Shown here: positions 48,419 through 56,997 of the stretch, one piece after another
How the letters are laid out: each line of letters starts with the position of its first letter
Position numbering within the stretch: the stretch's first letter is position 1
NCBI GenBank assembly: GCA_005779305.1
Contig: SXJR01000049.1
Location: forward strand, 1-64,000
Direction: 5' to 3'
DNA from: Myxococcales bacterium
Lineage (GTDB): Bacteria; Myxococcota_A; Polyangia; Haliangiales; Haliangiaceae
Length of the DNA stretch: 64,000 nucleotides
Notes under the pieces: generated by a model
The model's database searches: none
What the model was told of the DNA's origin: nothing
What the model saw: the letters and a program-made list of their open reading frames with translations, nothing else
Made by a program: the position numbers and the translations under genes

Positions 48419-49000
48419 TCACGGGTGCAACGAGCGGGCGCCGGGCTCCGGCGTCGCTCGACGAAGGCCGCAGAGGGCGGCGGCAAACCCGCCGAGCGGG
48501 TCGCCGCGCTCGATCACGGCGAACGGCTCGCCGAGCTCGAAGCGCTCCATGAACGTCGAAAGCAGATCGGCGCGGACCGAGAGCACGGTGAGCGGCGCCT
48601 GGCGCAGCGCCAGGCTCACCGCCGGGACATGGCCTCCACCGGTCGACTCGAGCCGGCTCAGCTCGTCGATGATGGCGACGTCGGCGCCCGCCAGGTCCCG
48701 CTCGAGCCAGCCCCGCGCCGTGATGAACGCGTCGGGCCGGAACACGCAGTTGCAGAACGCCTCTTCGCCCGGCCCTGGCGTGCGCCCCCGGCGCCCGACC
48801 GCCAGCGACGGCTCGGTCCGGCCGAGCGAGACGAGCTCGTAGCCGCATCCGCCGCCGTCGGCGCGTCGCTGAGCGAACCCTGCGACGCGCAGCCCGGATC
48901 CGGACAGCGCGGCCGCGAGGCGGAAGACTTCGTCGGACTTCTGCTGACCAGGATGAGTGAGGAAGAGCGCCCAGGGTCTACGCGCCGGGAGGGAAGACAT
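48419..49000 (-). CDS. P-loop NTPase-like protein of the DUF2478/THEP1 type
   Basis: The 193-residue protein opens with ALFLTHPGQQKSDEVFRLA, a degenerate Walker A-like region, and then GLRVAGFAQRR. A hydrophobic strand ending IIDELSRLE resembles Walker B. This pattern fits the small NTPases (DUF2478, nucleoside-triphosphatase THEP1) that often accompany molybdenum genes. It lies 17 nt upstream of the cytochrome c gene and divergent from hcrB, which supports a role in Mo-cofactor handling. The family call is tentative. Confidence 0.55.
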   Translation of the reverse strand: MSSLPARRPWALFLTHPGQQKSDEVFRLAAALSGSGLRVAGFAQRRADGGGCGYELVSLGRTEPSLAVGRRGRTPGPGEEAFCNCVFRPDAFITARGWLERDLAGADVAIIDELSRLESTGGGHVPAVSLALRQAPLTVLSVRADLLSTFMERFELGEPFAVIERGDPLGGFAAALCGLRRATPEPGARSLHP

Positions 49001-49081
49001 CAGGCGGCGCCAGATGCACCTCCCGCGCCAGCACCAGAGCCACCGAAGCGCGCATCGTTTGCAGCAACGGTGCGCACCGCC

Positions 49082-49097
49082 GTTGACCGCGGTCAAG
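49082..49097. promoter_or_regulatory. FNR-type box, perfect palindrome
   Basis: gTTGACcgcgGTCAAg is fully symmetric. Its centre is 89.5 nt from the NTPase-like gene (-) and 116.5 nt from hcrB (+), so it does not fit the class II position. It may serve the leftward genes with a leader, or act as an extra site for hcrB. Confidence 0.65.
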
Positions 49098-49157
49098 AGA
49101 GCGCACGAACCGCGCGGCGCCACAAACGACCGTGGCGATCGCGCCAGGCGGCTGCGA

Positions 49158-49173
49158 GTTGACCTCGGTCATG
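49158..49173 (+). promoter_or_regulatory. FNR-type box for hcrB
   Basis: gTTGACctcgGTCATg has one mismatch. The centre is 40.5 nt from the GTG of hcrB, and TAGGCT lies at -12 to -7, the expected -10 location. Confidence 0.65.
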
Positions 49174-49205
49174 TCCCGTCGCCGTCCCGAGCCTAGGCTC
49201 ACCTC

Positions 49206-50192
49206 GTGCTGCCGCTGCCTCCCTTCGCGTGGATCGCGCCGCGGACCCTTCAGGCCGCGCTCGACGCGCTGGCGGCCGCCCCCGACGAGACCCTCGTCCT
49301 CGCCGGCGGCACCGATGTCCTGCCCAACCTGAAGCGCGGCCTTCATCAGCCGCGGCGCGTGCTCGGGCTGGGCCGCGTGGCCGAGCTGGGGCACCTCGAA
49401 CCACGGGACGGCGGGCTCTGGCTGGGCGCAGGGGTCACCCTCGAGCGTCTGGCGACGGATCCGCGCACAGCCGCGTGGTTTCCCGCGCTGGCGGCAGCGG
49501 CGGCCGCCGCCGCCACCCCGCAGCTGCGCCGCATGGGCACGCTCGGCGGAAACCTCTGCCTCGATACGCGCTGTGCGTTCTACGATCAGAGCGCGTTCTG
49601 GCGCGACGCGCTCCACCACTGCCTGAAGACCACCGGCGACACCTGTCACGTCGTCCCCGGCGGCAAGCGCTGTGTCGCGGCCCTCGCCGCCGACACGCCG
49701 GCGCCATTGATCGCGTACCAGGCGGAGATCGAGCTCCGCTCGACGCGCGGCGTTCGCCGGCTGCCGCTCGCCACGTTCTACGGCGGCGACGGCGCCCGCA
49801 ACCACGTCCGCGCTCGCGACGAGCTCGTCACCGGCGTCCACGTGCCGGCACCTTCACCCGAGCTGGAGAGCGCGTACGTCAAGCTTCGCGCGCGGCAGGC
49901 GGTCGACTTCCCGCTGCTATCGGTGGCGGCGGCGGTGAGCGCGTCCGACGTGCGCGTCGTGGTCGCCGCCCTGGGGCCCCGACCCCGGCTCGTGCGTCTG
50001 TCCGCTGGAGCCGCGGCGCTCGCCGCAGCCCGCCCGCTGTCGCCGCCCGCGATCGACGCGATCGCCTCGGCCGCGGCGGCCCAGTGCCACCCGCTCGCCA
50101 GCCTCGGCGCCGAGCAGTGGCGGGCCGAGAGGGTGGCGCCGACCGTGCGGCGCGCCCTGACGACGCTGGTCCTCTCGACGACGGAGCCCTGA
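49206..50192 (+). CDS. hcrB: 4-hydroxybenzoyl-CoA reductase beta subunit (FAD, extra [4Fe-4S])
   Basis: This is the FAD-binding subunit of a xanthine-oxidase-family enzyme (328 residues; LAGGTDVLPNLK and TLGGNLCLDTRC). An insertion between residues 118 and 156 holds Cys123, 139, 147 and 156. Their spacing (16, 8 and 9) equals that of the four ligands of the additional [4Fe-4S] cluster in Thauera aromatica HcrB (Cys122, 138, 146, 155, from memory). That loop is the mark of 4-hydroxybenzoyl-CoA reductase, which runs in the reductive direction from low-potential donors. The gene is 30 kb from hcrA and hcrC but has its own FNR-type box. Confidence 0.92.
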   Translation: MLPLPPFAWIAPRTLQAALDALAAAPDETLVLAGGTDVLPNLKRGLHQPRRVLGLGRVAELGHLEPRDGGLWLGAGVTLERLATDPRTAAWFPALAAAAAAAATPQLRRMGTLGGNLCLDTRCAFYDQSAFWRDALHHCLKTTGDTCHVVPGGKRCVAALAADTPAPLIAYQAEIELRSTRGVRRLPLATFYGGDGARNHVRARDELVTGVHVPAPSPELESAYVKLRARQAVDFPLLSVAAAVSASDVRVVVAALGPRPRLVRLSAGAAALAAARPLSPPAIDAIASAAAAQCHPLASLGAEQWRAERVAPTVRRALTTLVLSTTEP

Positions 50193-50193
50193 C

Positions 50194-51948
50194 ATGCGCG
50201 CTGGTCCCTGGTGCCTGCTCTTCCTCGCTGGCGCGATGGCGCCCGCGCGGGCCGACGTCCGCGGGCAGGTGCTCGACGACCTGGGCCAGCCGGTGGCCGG
50301 CGCCCGGGTCAGCCGCGAGGCCAGCGGCCAGGCGGTCCTCGCCGGCGCCGACGGCGGCTTCGTGCTCGACGCCGGCGACGGCGTGATCACCGTGGTTGCC
50401 GCCGCGCGCGGCTACTTCCACGCCTCGGCGCAGGTGACGGCGCCGGCGGCCGGCATCACGCTCACCATGACGGCGGTACCGCTCGATGACGACGCCAGCT
50501 ACCGGTTCCAGACGCCCGCGTCCTGCGCCGTCTGCCATCCCGCCCAGGTCGAGGAGTGGGAGGGCTCCGCCATGGCGCGGGCCGGAGCCAACACCTGGGT
50601 CTACGACCTGTACGACGGCACCGGCACCAGCGGCGGCGGCAACGGCTTCGTCTACACCCGCGACTCGATCCTCGCCGATCACAACCCGGCCTCCGAGTGC
50701 GCGAGCTGTCACCAGCCCGAGCCATGGGCGGCCTCTCCGTTCACGCCCATGCTGCCGCTGGCCCAGGCCGGCACGCAGCACGGCGTTTCCTGCGAGGTAT
50801 GTCATCGCATCGCCGAGATAGACGAGGACAAGCTCAACTATCCCGGGCTCTACCCGGGCGTGGTGCGCATGGCCCGCACCGCGACCTTCGCGCCGGTGCA
50901 GTTCGGGCTGCTCGGCGACGTCGCCTACGTCGCCGGCGCGATGCGGCCGTCGTACCAGCCTCAGCTCGCCGCCGCGGTGTGCGCCGCCTGCCACCAGGAC
51001 AAGAACGATCCCGACGACGACGGCGATTTCGAGGAGGCCGACGGCGTGATCTCCGAGCCGACCTACGGCGAGTGGCTGGCCTCGCGCTACGCCGATCCGG
51101 CGTCGCCCGATCACGCGACCTGTGTCGACTGCCACATGCCGCCGACCGGCGCCACGGTCGCGTGCAGCGCCTACACGCCGGCGCTGGCGCGAGCCCCGGG
51201 CCAGGTCCGGTCGCATCGCATCGAGGGCACGACCGCGCCCTTCCTCGAGGCGGCCGTCACCGCGAGGCTCGCGGTCGCCGTCGAGGGCGACGAGCTGGTC
51301 GTCGATGTCGAGCTCGAGAACGACCGGACCGGACACCACGTCCCGACCGGCGTGACCATTCGCAACATGATCCTCCTGGTCGAGGCGAACCGCACCGGCG
51401 ACGCACGGCCGCTGGTCTCGACCGGCGATCAGGTCGTCGATGCGCTCGGCGGCGTCGGCGATCCGGCGGCCGGCTACGTCGCCGGCCTGCCCGGCAAGCT
51501 CTTCGCCAAGGTCCCGGTCGACGCCGCCGGCAACGGACCGGTGTTCTTCACCGAGGCCGCCGCGCTGGCCGTCGACAACCGGATCGCCGCCCACGCCATC
51601 GACCGCTCACGGTATCGCTTCGCGATCCCGCCCGGCGGCGGCCTCGTGGAGGTCAACGCACGCGTCATCTACCGCCGTGCCTTCCGTGCCGTCGTCGACG
51701 CCAAGGGCTGGACCACCGACGGGCACGGTCGGCCGCTCGAGGACCTCCAGCCGCCGCACTTCGGCCACTTGATGGCCACCGCCAGCGCGGTGATCGACGC
51801 GCCGCCGCCGTCCGAGGGCGGCTGCGGCTGTGATGGAGGCGGCGCCCTCGTCGGGCTAGCGGTCGGCCTCGGCGGGCTGCCGCTCGTGTTCGGCTCCCGG
51901 TCGCGAGCCGGGCGGCGGCGCCGGCGCGTCCTCGCCGACCACGGGTAA
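50194..51948 (+). CDS. Five-heme cytochrome c with carboxypeptidase-like N-domain and MYXO-CTERM-like tail
   Basis: The 584-residue exported protein has an N-terminal carboxypeptidase-regulatory-like beta domain (GQVLDDLGQPVAGARVS) and then five CXXCH sites (CAVCH, CASCH, CEVCH, CAACH, CVDCH) between about residues 110 and 320. A beta-rich C-terminal domain follows. The tail is a CGC motif, a hydrophobic segment and an Arg cluster, which resembles the MYXO-CTERM surface-anchoring signal. It starts 1 nt after hcrB, so it shares its promoter. I infer a surface or periplasmic electron carrier. Its last 93 nt overlap the converging radical-SAM gene. Confidence 0.8.
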   Translation: MRAGPWCLLFLAGAMAPARADVRGQVLDDLGQPVAGARVSREASGQAVLAGADGGFVLDAGDGVITVVAAARGYFHASAQVTAPAAGITLTMTAVPLDDDASYRFQTPASCAVCHPAQVEEWEGSAMARAGANTWVYDLYDGTGTSGGGNGFVYTRDSILADHNPASECASCHQPEPWAASPFTPMLPLAQAGTQHGVSCEVCHRIAEIDEDKLNYPGLYPGVVRMARTATFAPVQFGLLGDVAYVAGAMRPSYQPQLAAAVCAACHQDKNDPDDDGDFEEADGVISEPTYGEWLASRYADPASPDHATCVDCHMPPTGATVACSAYTPALARAPGQVRSHRIEGTTAPFLEAAVTARLAVAVEGDELVVDVELENDRTGHHVPTGVTIRNMILLVEANRTGDARPLVSTGDQVVDALGGVGDPAAGYVAGLPGKLFAKVPVDAAGNGPVFFTEAAALAVDNRIAAHAIDRSRYRFAIPPGGGLVEVNARVIYRRAFRAVVDAKGWTTDGHGRPLEDLQPPHFGHLMATASAVIDAPPPSEGGCGCDGGGALVGLAVGLGGLPLVFGSRSRAGRRRRRVLADHG

Positions 51949-53760
51949 CGACCGCGATCGGGGCAGGCCCGTCGAGCGATTGGTCACCAGGCGCACCGAC
52001 GCCGGCGGGCGCGGCTCGCCGACCACATGCTGGCGGACGCGCTCGACGCGATCGAGCAGTTCGTCGACGAGCGCGGTCGACAGCCCGCTCTGGGTCGAGC
52101 CCTGCAGGCGATGGACGAGCGAGGTATGACGGCTGCGGTCGCCGCCGGGGGTGCGGTGCTCGGTGCGCAGGAGCCCGGGCTGCTGCAGCACGCCGGCGGC
52201 GCGGGTCAGGCGGGCGCCGAGATAGAGCAGCGGGGCCATGCGCTCGCGGGCGGCCTCGCCGAGGCTGGGGACACCGGTGAGCCGCACGATGTCGGCGCGC
52301 AGGAGCTGGGCGCGCGCCCGCGCCTCCGCGCTGGGCGCGAAGTGGATCGCCGTGCGCAGGAGCGGCAACACCCCGCGCACCTCGCTGCGCAGGAGCTCGG
52401 CCCGCGCGCGCAGGAGCGGTTCGCGGTCGTGGCGCAAGTTCTCGAAGCCGGTCAGCCAGACCCGGGCCAGGCGCAACGGCGACGGGCCGAGGCGGCGGAA
52501 GTCCTCGCGGTAGAGCTCGCGTTGCATCGCCTCCACCACCTCCGGCCGATCGATCTTGGGGTGCTTGAAGTGCATCGCAAAGCCGTCCCATCGCCGCAGA
52601 TCGGGGGCGCGCGCGAAGTCGGGACGGTAACGCTTCTCGGCGATCACCTGGTCGTGGAACGGCGTGCCGGGGAAGGCGAAGTAGATGAGGCACTGGATCA
52701 TGGCCGGCTCGAGCGCCATGAGCTGATCGAACTCGGCCCGCATCCGCGCCTCGTCCTGGTACGGGAAGCCGATGATCATCGACGTCAATTGTCCGCAGCC
52801 GACCGCCTTGAGGTCGGCGTAGAGCTCGCCGATCGGGCGACCCTGCTGCTTCTCGTAGCCCGCGTCCGTGCCCTCGAAGGCGTTCCACACCAGGGTGAAG
52901 CCCATCGCCGCGATCTCGCGCGCGGTGAACTGGGACAGGCCCTTGATGCTGCCGAAGCCCATGAGCGACAGCGCCTCGCCGCCCTCGCGCACGCAGTCCA
53001 GGAACTGGCGGGCCCGGCGTTTGTGGAGGAAGAAGTCCTCGTCGATGACGATGAAGCTCTTCATGACCCGCCCGTCGGCCGCGGCCCGGCGCCGGGTCTC
53101 GAGCAGCGCCTCGTAGATGTCGCGGCCGCTGCCGGCGAACCGCTCGTACTTGCGCTTGAAGAAGTGCGACGTACAGCAGAAGTCACAGCCGTTGGGACAG
53201 CCGAGCCCGGCGGTGACGTGTCCGACCACCGCGCGCGACTGATGGCCGATCACCTGCGGCGACGGGATCGGCGCGTGCGGGTGGCGGATCGGTGCGTCGC
53301 CGGGCTCGCCGAGCTGGCGGCGGAGGAAGCCGACGCCCTCCTCGCGACAGATCGCGTCGGCCCACGGCGCGAGGACCTCGTCGGGGAGGACCGTGCCGTA
53401 GCCGCCGAGGATGATCTGGGCGCGTGGCGCGTGACGGCGGATCAACGCCACCATCTCGCGCACCTTGTGGAAGGTCGCGACCACGAAGTTGATCCCGACG
53501 TGGGTGTACCCGCCGGTCGCGAGCTCGCCGATCAGCTGGCGCCGCGACGGGTAGTGCAAGGTGACGGTCGGGGCCCGCACGTTCTCGGCGAGATAGTCCA
53601 GGGCCCACACCCGGATCACCTGGCGCAGACTGAACGGACCCTGGGCCCGGGTCACCTGAGCGTGAAACAGCTCGGCACCGACCGAGTCGCCCTCCCCGGG
53701 ACCTCCAAACGGCCGGATCACGCTGGTCAGGAGGAGCCGCGGGTCGGTGTGGTTCGCCAT
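51856..53760 (-). CDS. B12-binding-like radical SAM protein
   Basis: The 634-residue protein has an N-terminal Rossmann-like B12-binding-type domain (about 60-150, with IILGGYGTVLPDEV). A radical SAM core follows with Cys188, Cys192 and Cys195 (CPNGCDFC), then FGSIKGLSQFT and FPYQDEARM elements. The C-terminal 200 residues are basic and helical. Such enzymes perform methylation or complex anaerobic chemistry; the substrate is unknown. It lies between the five-heme cytochrome and the GMC oxidoreductase gene and diverges from the latter. No canonical DxHxxG cobalamin motif is seen, so B12 binding is uncertain. Confidence 0.75.
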   Translation of the reverse strand: MANHTDPRLLLTSVIRPFGGPGEGDSVGAELFHAQVTRAQGPFSLRQVIRVWALDYLAENVRAPTVTLHYPSRRQLIGELATGGYTHVGINFVVATFHKVREMVALIRRHAPRAQIILGGYGTVLPDEVLAPWADAICREEGVGFLRRQLGEPGDAPIRHPHAPIPSPQVIGHQSRAVVGHVTAGLGCPNGCDFCCTSHFFKRKYERFAGSGRDIYEALLETRRRAAADGRVMKSFIVIDEDFFLHKRRARQFLDCVREGGEALSLMGFGSIKGLSQFTAREIAAMGFTLVWNAFEGTDAGYEKQQGRPIGELYADLKAVGCGQLTSMIIGFPYQDEARMRAEFDQLMALEPAMIQCLIYFAFPGTPFHDQVIAEKRYRPDFARAPDLRRWDGFAMHFKHPKIDRPEVVEAMQRELYREDFRRLGPSPLRLARVWLTGFENLRHDREPLLRARAELLRSEVRGVLPLLRTAIHFAPSAEARARAQLLRADIVRLTGVPSLGEAARERMAPLLYLGARLTRAAGVLQQPGLLRTEHRTPGGDRSRHTSLVHRLQGSTQSGLSTALVDELLDRVERVRQHVVGEPRPPASVRLVTNRSTGLPRSRSLPVVGEDAPAPPPGSRPGAEHERQPAEADR

Positions 53761-53828
53761 GCGCTCGGTGTGGCACCGACCCCATCACCGTGCTGTCAGC
53801 GGTCGGGCACGAATCGGCGCGAGATGCG

Positions 53829-53844
53829 CTTGACCGCCGTCAAG
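53829..53844 (+). promoter_or_regulatory. FNR-type box for the GMC oxidoreductase gene
   Basis: cTTGACcgccGTCAAg is a palindrome with complementary half-sites. Its centre is 43.5 nt from the ATG at 53880, with GATGAT at -12 to -7. It is 76.5 nt from the divergent radical SAM gene. Confidence 0.65.
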
Positions 53845-53879
53845 TCTGGCCGTCACGCCGACACGATGATGATCAAGCG

Positions 53880-55403
53880 ATGCTCGACGTGGCGGTGATC
53901 GGCTCGGGCTACGGCGGTGCGGTGGTCGCTGCGCGCCTGGCGGCGCACGCCCGGGTGCTCCTGGTCGAGCGCGGCGGGTGGTGGCGCCCGGGTGACTTCC
54001 CGTCGAGCATCGGCGGGCTGGCCCGCTCGTACATGACGACGCGCAACCCCGGCGGGCTGTGGGCGATGCGGCTGGGCGTCGGCACCGGGCTGGCCTTCGC
54101 CAGCGCGTTCGGCGGCTCGAGCGCGATCAACTACGGCATCACCGCGCAGCCCGACGATCACGCCTTCGACGACTGGCCGCTGAGCCCGCACGACCTGGCG
54201 CCGTGGTTCGAGCGCGCGCGCCGCGAGCTGGGCGCGAGCGCGGACCCGCGCGCCGACGAGCTGGCCGACAAGCGGGTGCTGGACGAGCTCGAGCCCGGCT
54301 GCCGGGTCGATCTCGAGAACACCATCGACTGGTCGCGTTGCGACCGTTGCGGCCGTTGCGTGCCCGGCTGCAACCACGGCGCCAAGCGCTCGCTCGACCG
54401 CACCTACCTGGAGCGCGCGATGCGCGAGGGCGTCGAGCTGCGGCTGCGCACCGAGCTGATCGACCTGGTCGCGGTCGACGGCGGCTACCGGCTGCACCTG
54501 CGCACCGCCGGCGCCAGCGAGTGGGTCTCGGCCCGCCGGGTCGTGCTCGCGGCCGGCACCCTCGGCACCCTCGACCTGCTGCAACGCAGCCGGCTGCCGC
54601 TCGGCCCCTGGTTCGGCCGCGGCCTGAGCATGAACGGCGACGGGCTGGCCTTCCTGTACGACACGCGCCGGCAGATCTCGGGCCACAGCGGCGCGCCGAT
54701 CTCGACCTCGGCCCGGCTCCGCTTCACCGACGACGACGGCCGCCGGCGATCGCTCATGGTGATGAGCGGTCGGGTGCCGATGGCGGCGATGCGATTCGCC
54801 GCTGCCGGCCTGGCGGCGCTGGCCGGCGTCCTCGTCGACCGGCGGGCGCGGCGCGATCACGCGGCCGGACGATGGCTCCGCCGCCTGCGCGACCTGGTGG
54901 CCGTGACCGAGCGCGGCGCCCTGGCCCACTCGTTCATGTACAAGCTCGACGGCCAGGACAGCAGCCTCGGCAACGCCCGCTTCACCAGCGACGGCGCGGT
55001 CGTCGATTGGCCGGGCTACACCGAAGATCCGATCATGCGCTTCGCGCGGACCCGCCTCCATGGCTGGGCCGAACGCATCGGCGGGCTCGTCATTCCCGAC
55101 GTCGCCACCCTGCCCGGGATGCGCAGCTTCAGCGTGCACCCGCTCGGCGGGTGCCGGATGGGCCTCGATCTCGCCGACGGCGTCGTCGACCCGCTCGGAC
55201 GTGTCCTCGATCCGCGCGGTGGCGTGTACCCCGGCCTGCGCATCGCCGACGGCAGCATCGTGCGCGGCTCGCTCGGCGTCCCGCCCAGCCTCACCATCGC
55301 CGCCCTGGCCGAGCGCATCGCCGCCGATCTCCAGCGCGAGCTCGGGCAGGCTGCGCGTCAGACCCTCCGCAGAGCGCCCCCGGCACCATCACCGTCGCGG
55401 TGA
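53880..55403 (+). CDS. GMC-family FAD oxidoreductase (cholesterol-oxidase-like)
   Basis: The 507-residue protein has an FAD-binding GSGYGGAVVAARLA motif at residues 9-22, FGGSSAINYG, a cysteine group RCDRCGRCVPGCNHGAK (about 152-168), and the C-terminal SVHPLGGCRMG plus PPSLTIAALAERIA. It is most like the cholesterol-oxidase/alcohol-dehydrogenase branch of GMC enzymes. With an FNR-type box, it is more likely a dehydrogenase passing electrons to a carrier than an O2-using oxidase. It might oxidise the alcohol formed by the molybdoenzyme; that link is an inference. The ATG at 53880 fits the FAD motif position. Confidence 0.82.
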   Translation: MLDVAVIGSGYGGAVVAARLAAHARVLLVERGGWWRPGDFPSSIGGLARSYMTTRNPGGLWAMRLGVGTGLAFASAFGGSSAINYGITAQPDDHAFDDWPLSPHDLAPWFERARRELGASADPRADELADKRVLDELEPGCRVDLENTIDWSRCDRCGRCVPGCNHGAKRSLDRTYLERAMREGVELRLRTELIDLVAVDGGYRLHLRTAGASEWVSARRVVLAAGTLGTLDLLQRSRLPLGPWFGRGLSMNGDGLAFLYDTRRQISGHSGAPISTSARLRFTDDDGRRRSLMVMSGRVPMAAMRFAAAGLAALAGVLVDRRARRDHAAGRWLRRLRDLVAVTERGALAHSFMYKLDGQDSSLGNARFTSDGAVVDWPGYTEDPIMRFARTRLHGWAERIGGLVIPDVATLPGMRSFSVHPLGGCRMGLDLADGVVDPLGRVLDPRGGVYPGLRIADGSIVRGSLGVPPSLTIAALAERIAADLQRELGQAARQTLRRAPPAPSPSR

Positions 55404-55689
55404 ACGGTGTCACCGGCGGCACCGCCAAGCTCTCATCACCGAGGCCCGCGCATCCGACGGCCGCCAGGCCGCGATCTCGTGCGTGCCGATCGCCGTCGAT
55501 CCCTTCAGTCGGACACGGTCGGCGGCCGCGTTGCCAGGCGCAGTGACCTGGCCACGGCGGTGGGCGACGTTCATCGCGACCGCATGGCGCGTGGATCTCG
55601 GGTCGGCCTCAGCTTTCTGGGGGGGCGTTTGCAGAACACCGCGACACGACTCGAGCCGGCGGGCGGCACGAGACTTGCCTGGGGAGTCG
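55404..55689. other. Intergenic stretch with no recognised feature
   Basis: The 286 nt between the GMC oxidoreductase and serpin genes contain short open frames on both strands, but none looks like a protein. No FNR-type box, repeat or RNA structure was seen. A promoter for the serpin gene must lie here, but I cannot identify it. Confidence 0.5.
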
Positions 55690-56952
55690 ATGGTGCGTCC
55701 TTCCATTCTCGCCTTCCTCACGCCCGCCCTGTGCCACGCCCTGCCGCTCGCCCCGCTCGCCGCGTGTGGCTCACCCGCCGATCCCGATCTGGTCGCCGAG
55801 CGGCGGTTACCAGCGGCGGTCGCCGCCGACGTCCAGGCCGTGTCGCGCGCCAACAATCAGTTCGCCCTCGATCTGCTCGGCGTCCTGCCATCCGCGGGGA
55901 ACCAGTTCTTCTCGCCGTTCAGCATCTCGACGGCGTTGTGGATGCTCGACGCGGGCGCCGCTGGTGACACCGACGCCGAGCTGCGGGCGGCGCTGCATGC
56001 GACCTTGCCGGGCGCGCAGGCTCACCAGGCCTACGGCGCGATGCTCGACAGCCTCGAGGTCGGGCGCAGCTTCGACCTGTACACGCTCGCGACCGCGAAC
56101 CGGCTATTCGGACAGCAGGGGTTCACGTTCCTGCAGCCGTACCTCGACCTGACCGCGGACGCGTACGGCGCCCCGCTCGCGCCGGTCGACTTCCAGAACG
56201 CCACGGCCGCCCTCGCCGAGATCAACGGCTGGGTCTCGGACCGGACCGACGCGAAGATCCCGGCGCTCCTCGACGAGGTCGCCCCCGACACGGCGCTGGT
56301 GCTGGTCAACGCGATCGTCTTCAAGGGTCGGTGGGTCCGCGAGTTCGAGAGGGACCGGACCGGCCTGTCGCCGTTCACGCTGGCGAGCGGCGAGCAGGTC
56401 GACGTCACGATGATGGCCAAGGACGACGACGTCGCGCTGGTCTCGCTCGAGGGCGGCCGCCTGGGCGTGCTGCCATTCCGCGGTCGGGACCTGTCGATGA
56501 TGGTGCTCGTCCCCGACCAGCCCCGCGGCCTGCCGACCCTCGAGGCGGCGCTGACCGCGGAGTCGCTGGCCGCGGCGATCGCGGCAGCCGACGCGCAGCT
56601 CGCGGACGGTGAACGTGACACCCTGGTGATGCTGCCGAAGTTCGCGTTCGAGGCGGAGCTCGCGCTGCCGGAGGCGCTGCAGGCGCTCGGCATCGTCAGC
56701 GCCTTCGATCCCGATCGCGCGGACCTGTCGGGCATCGACGGCACCCGCCAGCTGTCGGTCCAGAAGGCGGTCCACAAGGCGGTGATCTTGGTCGACGAGG
56801 CCGGCGCCGAGGCCGCCGCGGCGACCGCCATCGGCGTCGGGCCGACGTCGGCGCCGCCGGAGCTCGTGGTCGATCGGCCGTTCGTGTTCTTCATCTACGA
56901 CCACGTCACCGGCAGCATCCTGTTCCTGGGCCGCGTCAACGACCCCCGGTGA
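55690..56952 (+). CDS. Inhibitory-type serpin lipoprotein
   Basis: The 420-residue protein has a lipoprotein signal ending LAAC and then a full serpin fold (NQFFSPFSISTALWML, LVLVNAIVFKGRW, LMVLVP-type strands, FVFFIYDHVTGSILFLGRV). The reactive-centre hinge reads EAGAEAAAAT, with small residues at P12-P9 as in inhibitory serpins. Aligning to antitrypsin puts Thr-Ser at P1-P1', followed by APPE. A threonine P1 suggests an elastase- or proteinase-K-like target. A GGGGAG ribosome-binding site precedes the ATG. It probably guards the cell envelope against self or prey proteases. Confidence 0.92.
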   Translation: MVRPSILAFLTPALCHALPLAPLAACGSPADPDLVAERRLPAAVAADVQAVSRANNQFALDLLGVLPSAGNQFFSPFSISTALWMLDAGAAGDTDAELRAALHATLPGAQAHQAYGAMLDSLEVGRSFDLYTLATANRLFGQQGFTFLQPYLDLTADAYGAPLAPVDFQNATAALAEINGWVSDRTDAKIPALLDEVAPDTALVLVNAIVFKGRWVREFERDRTGLSPFTLASGEQVDVTMMAKDDDVALVSLEGGRLGVLPFRGRDLSMMVLVPDQPRGLPTLEAALTAESLAAAIAAADAQLADGERDTLVMLPKFAFEAELALPEALQALGIVSAFDPDRADLSGIDGTRQLSVQKAVHKAVILVDEAGAEAAAATAIGVGPTSAPPELVVDRPFVFFIYDHVTGSILFLGRVNDPR

Positions 56953-56997
56953 GCGGGCTGTCCTCCCACGCGACGCCTCGCGTTCTGGAGCCGCCTG

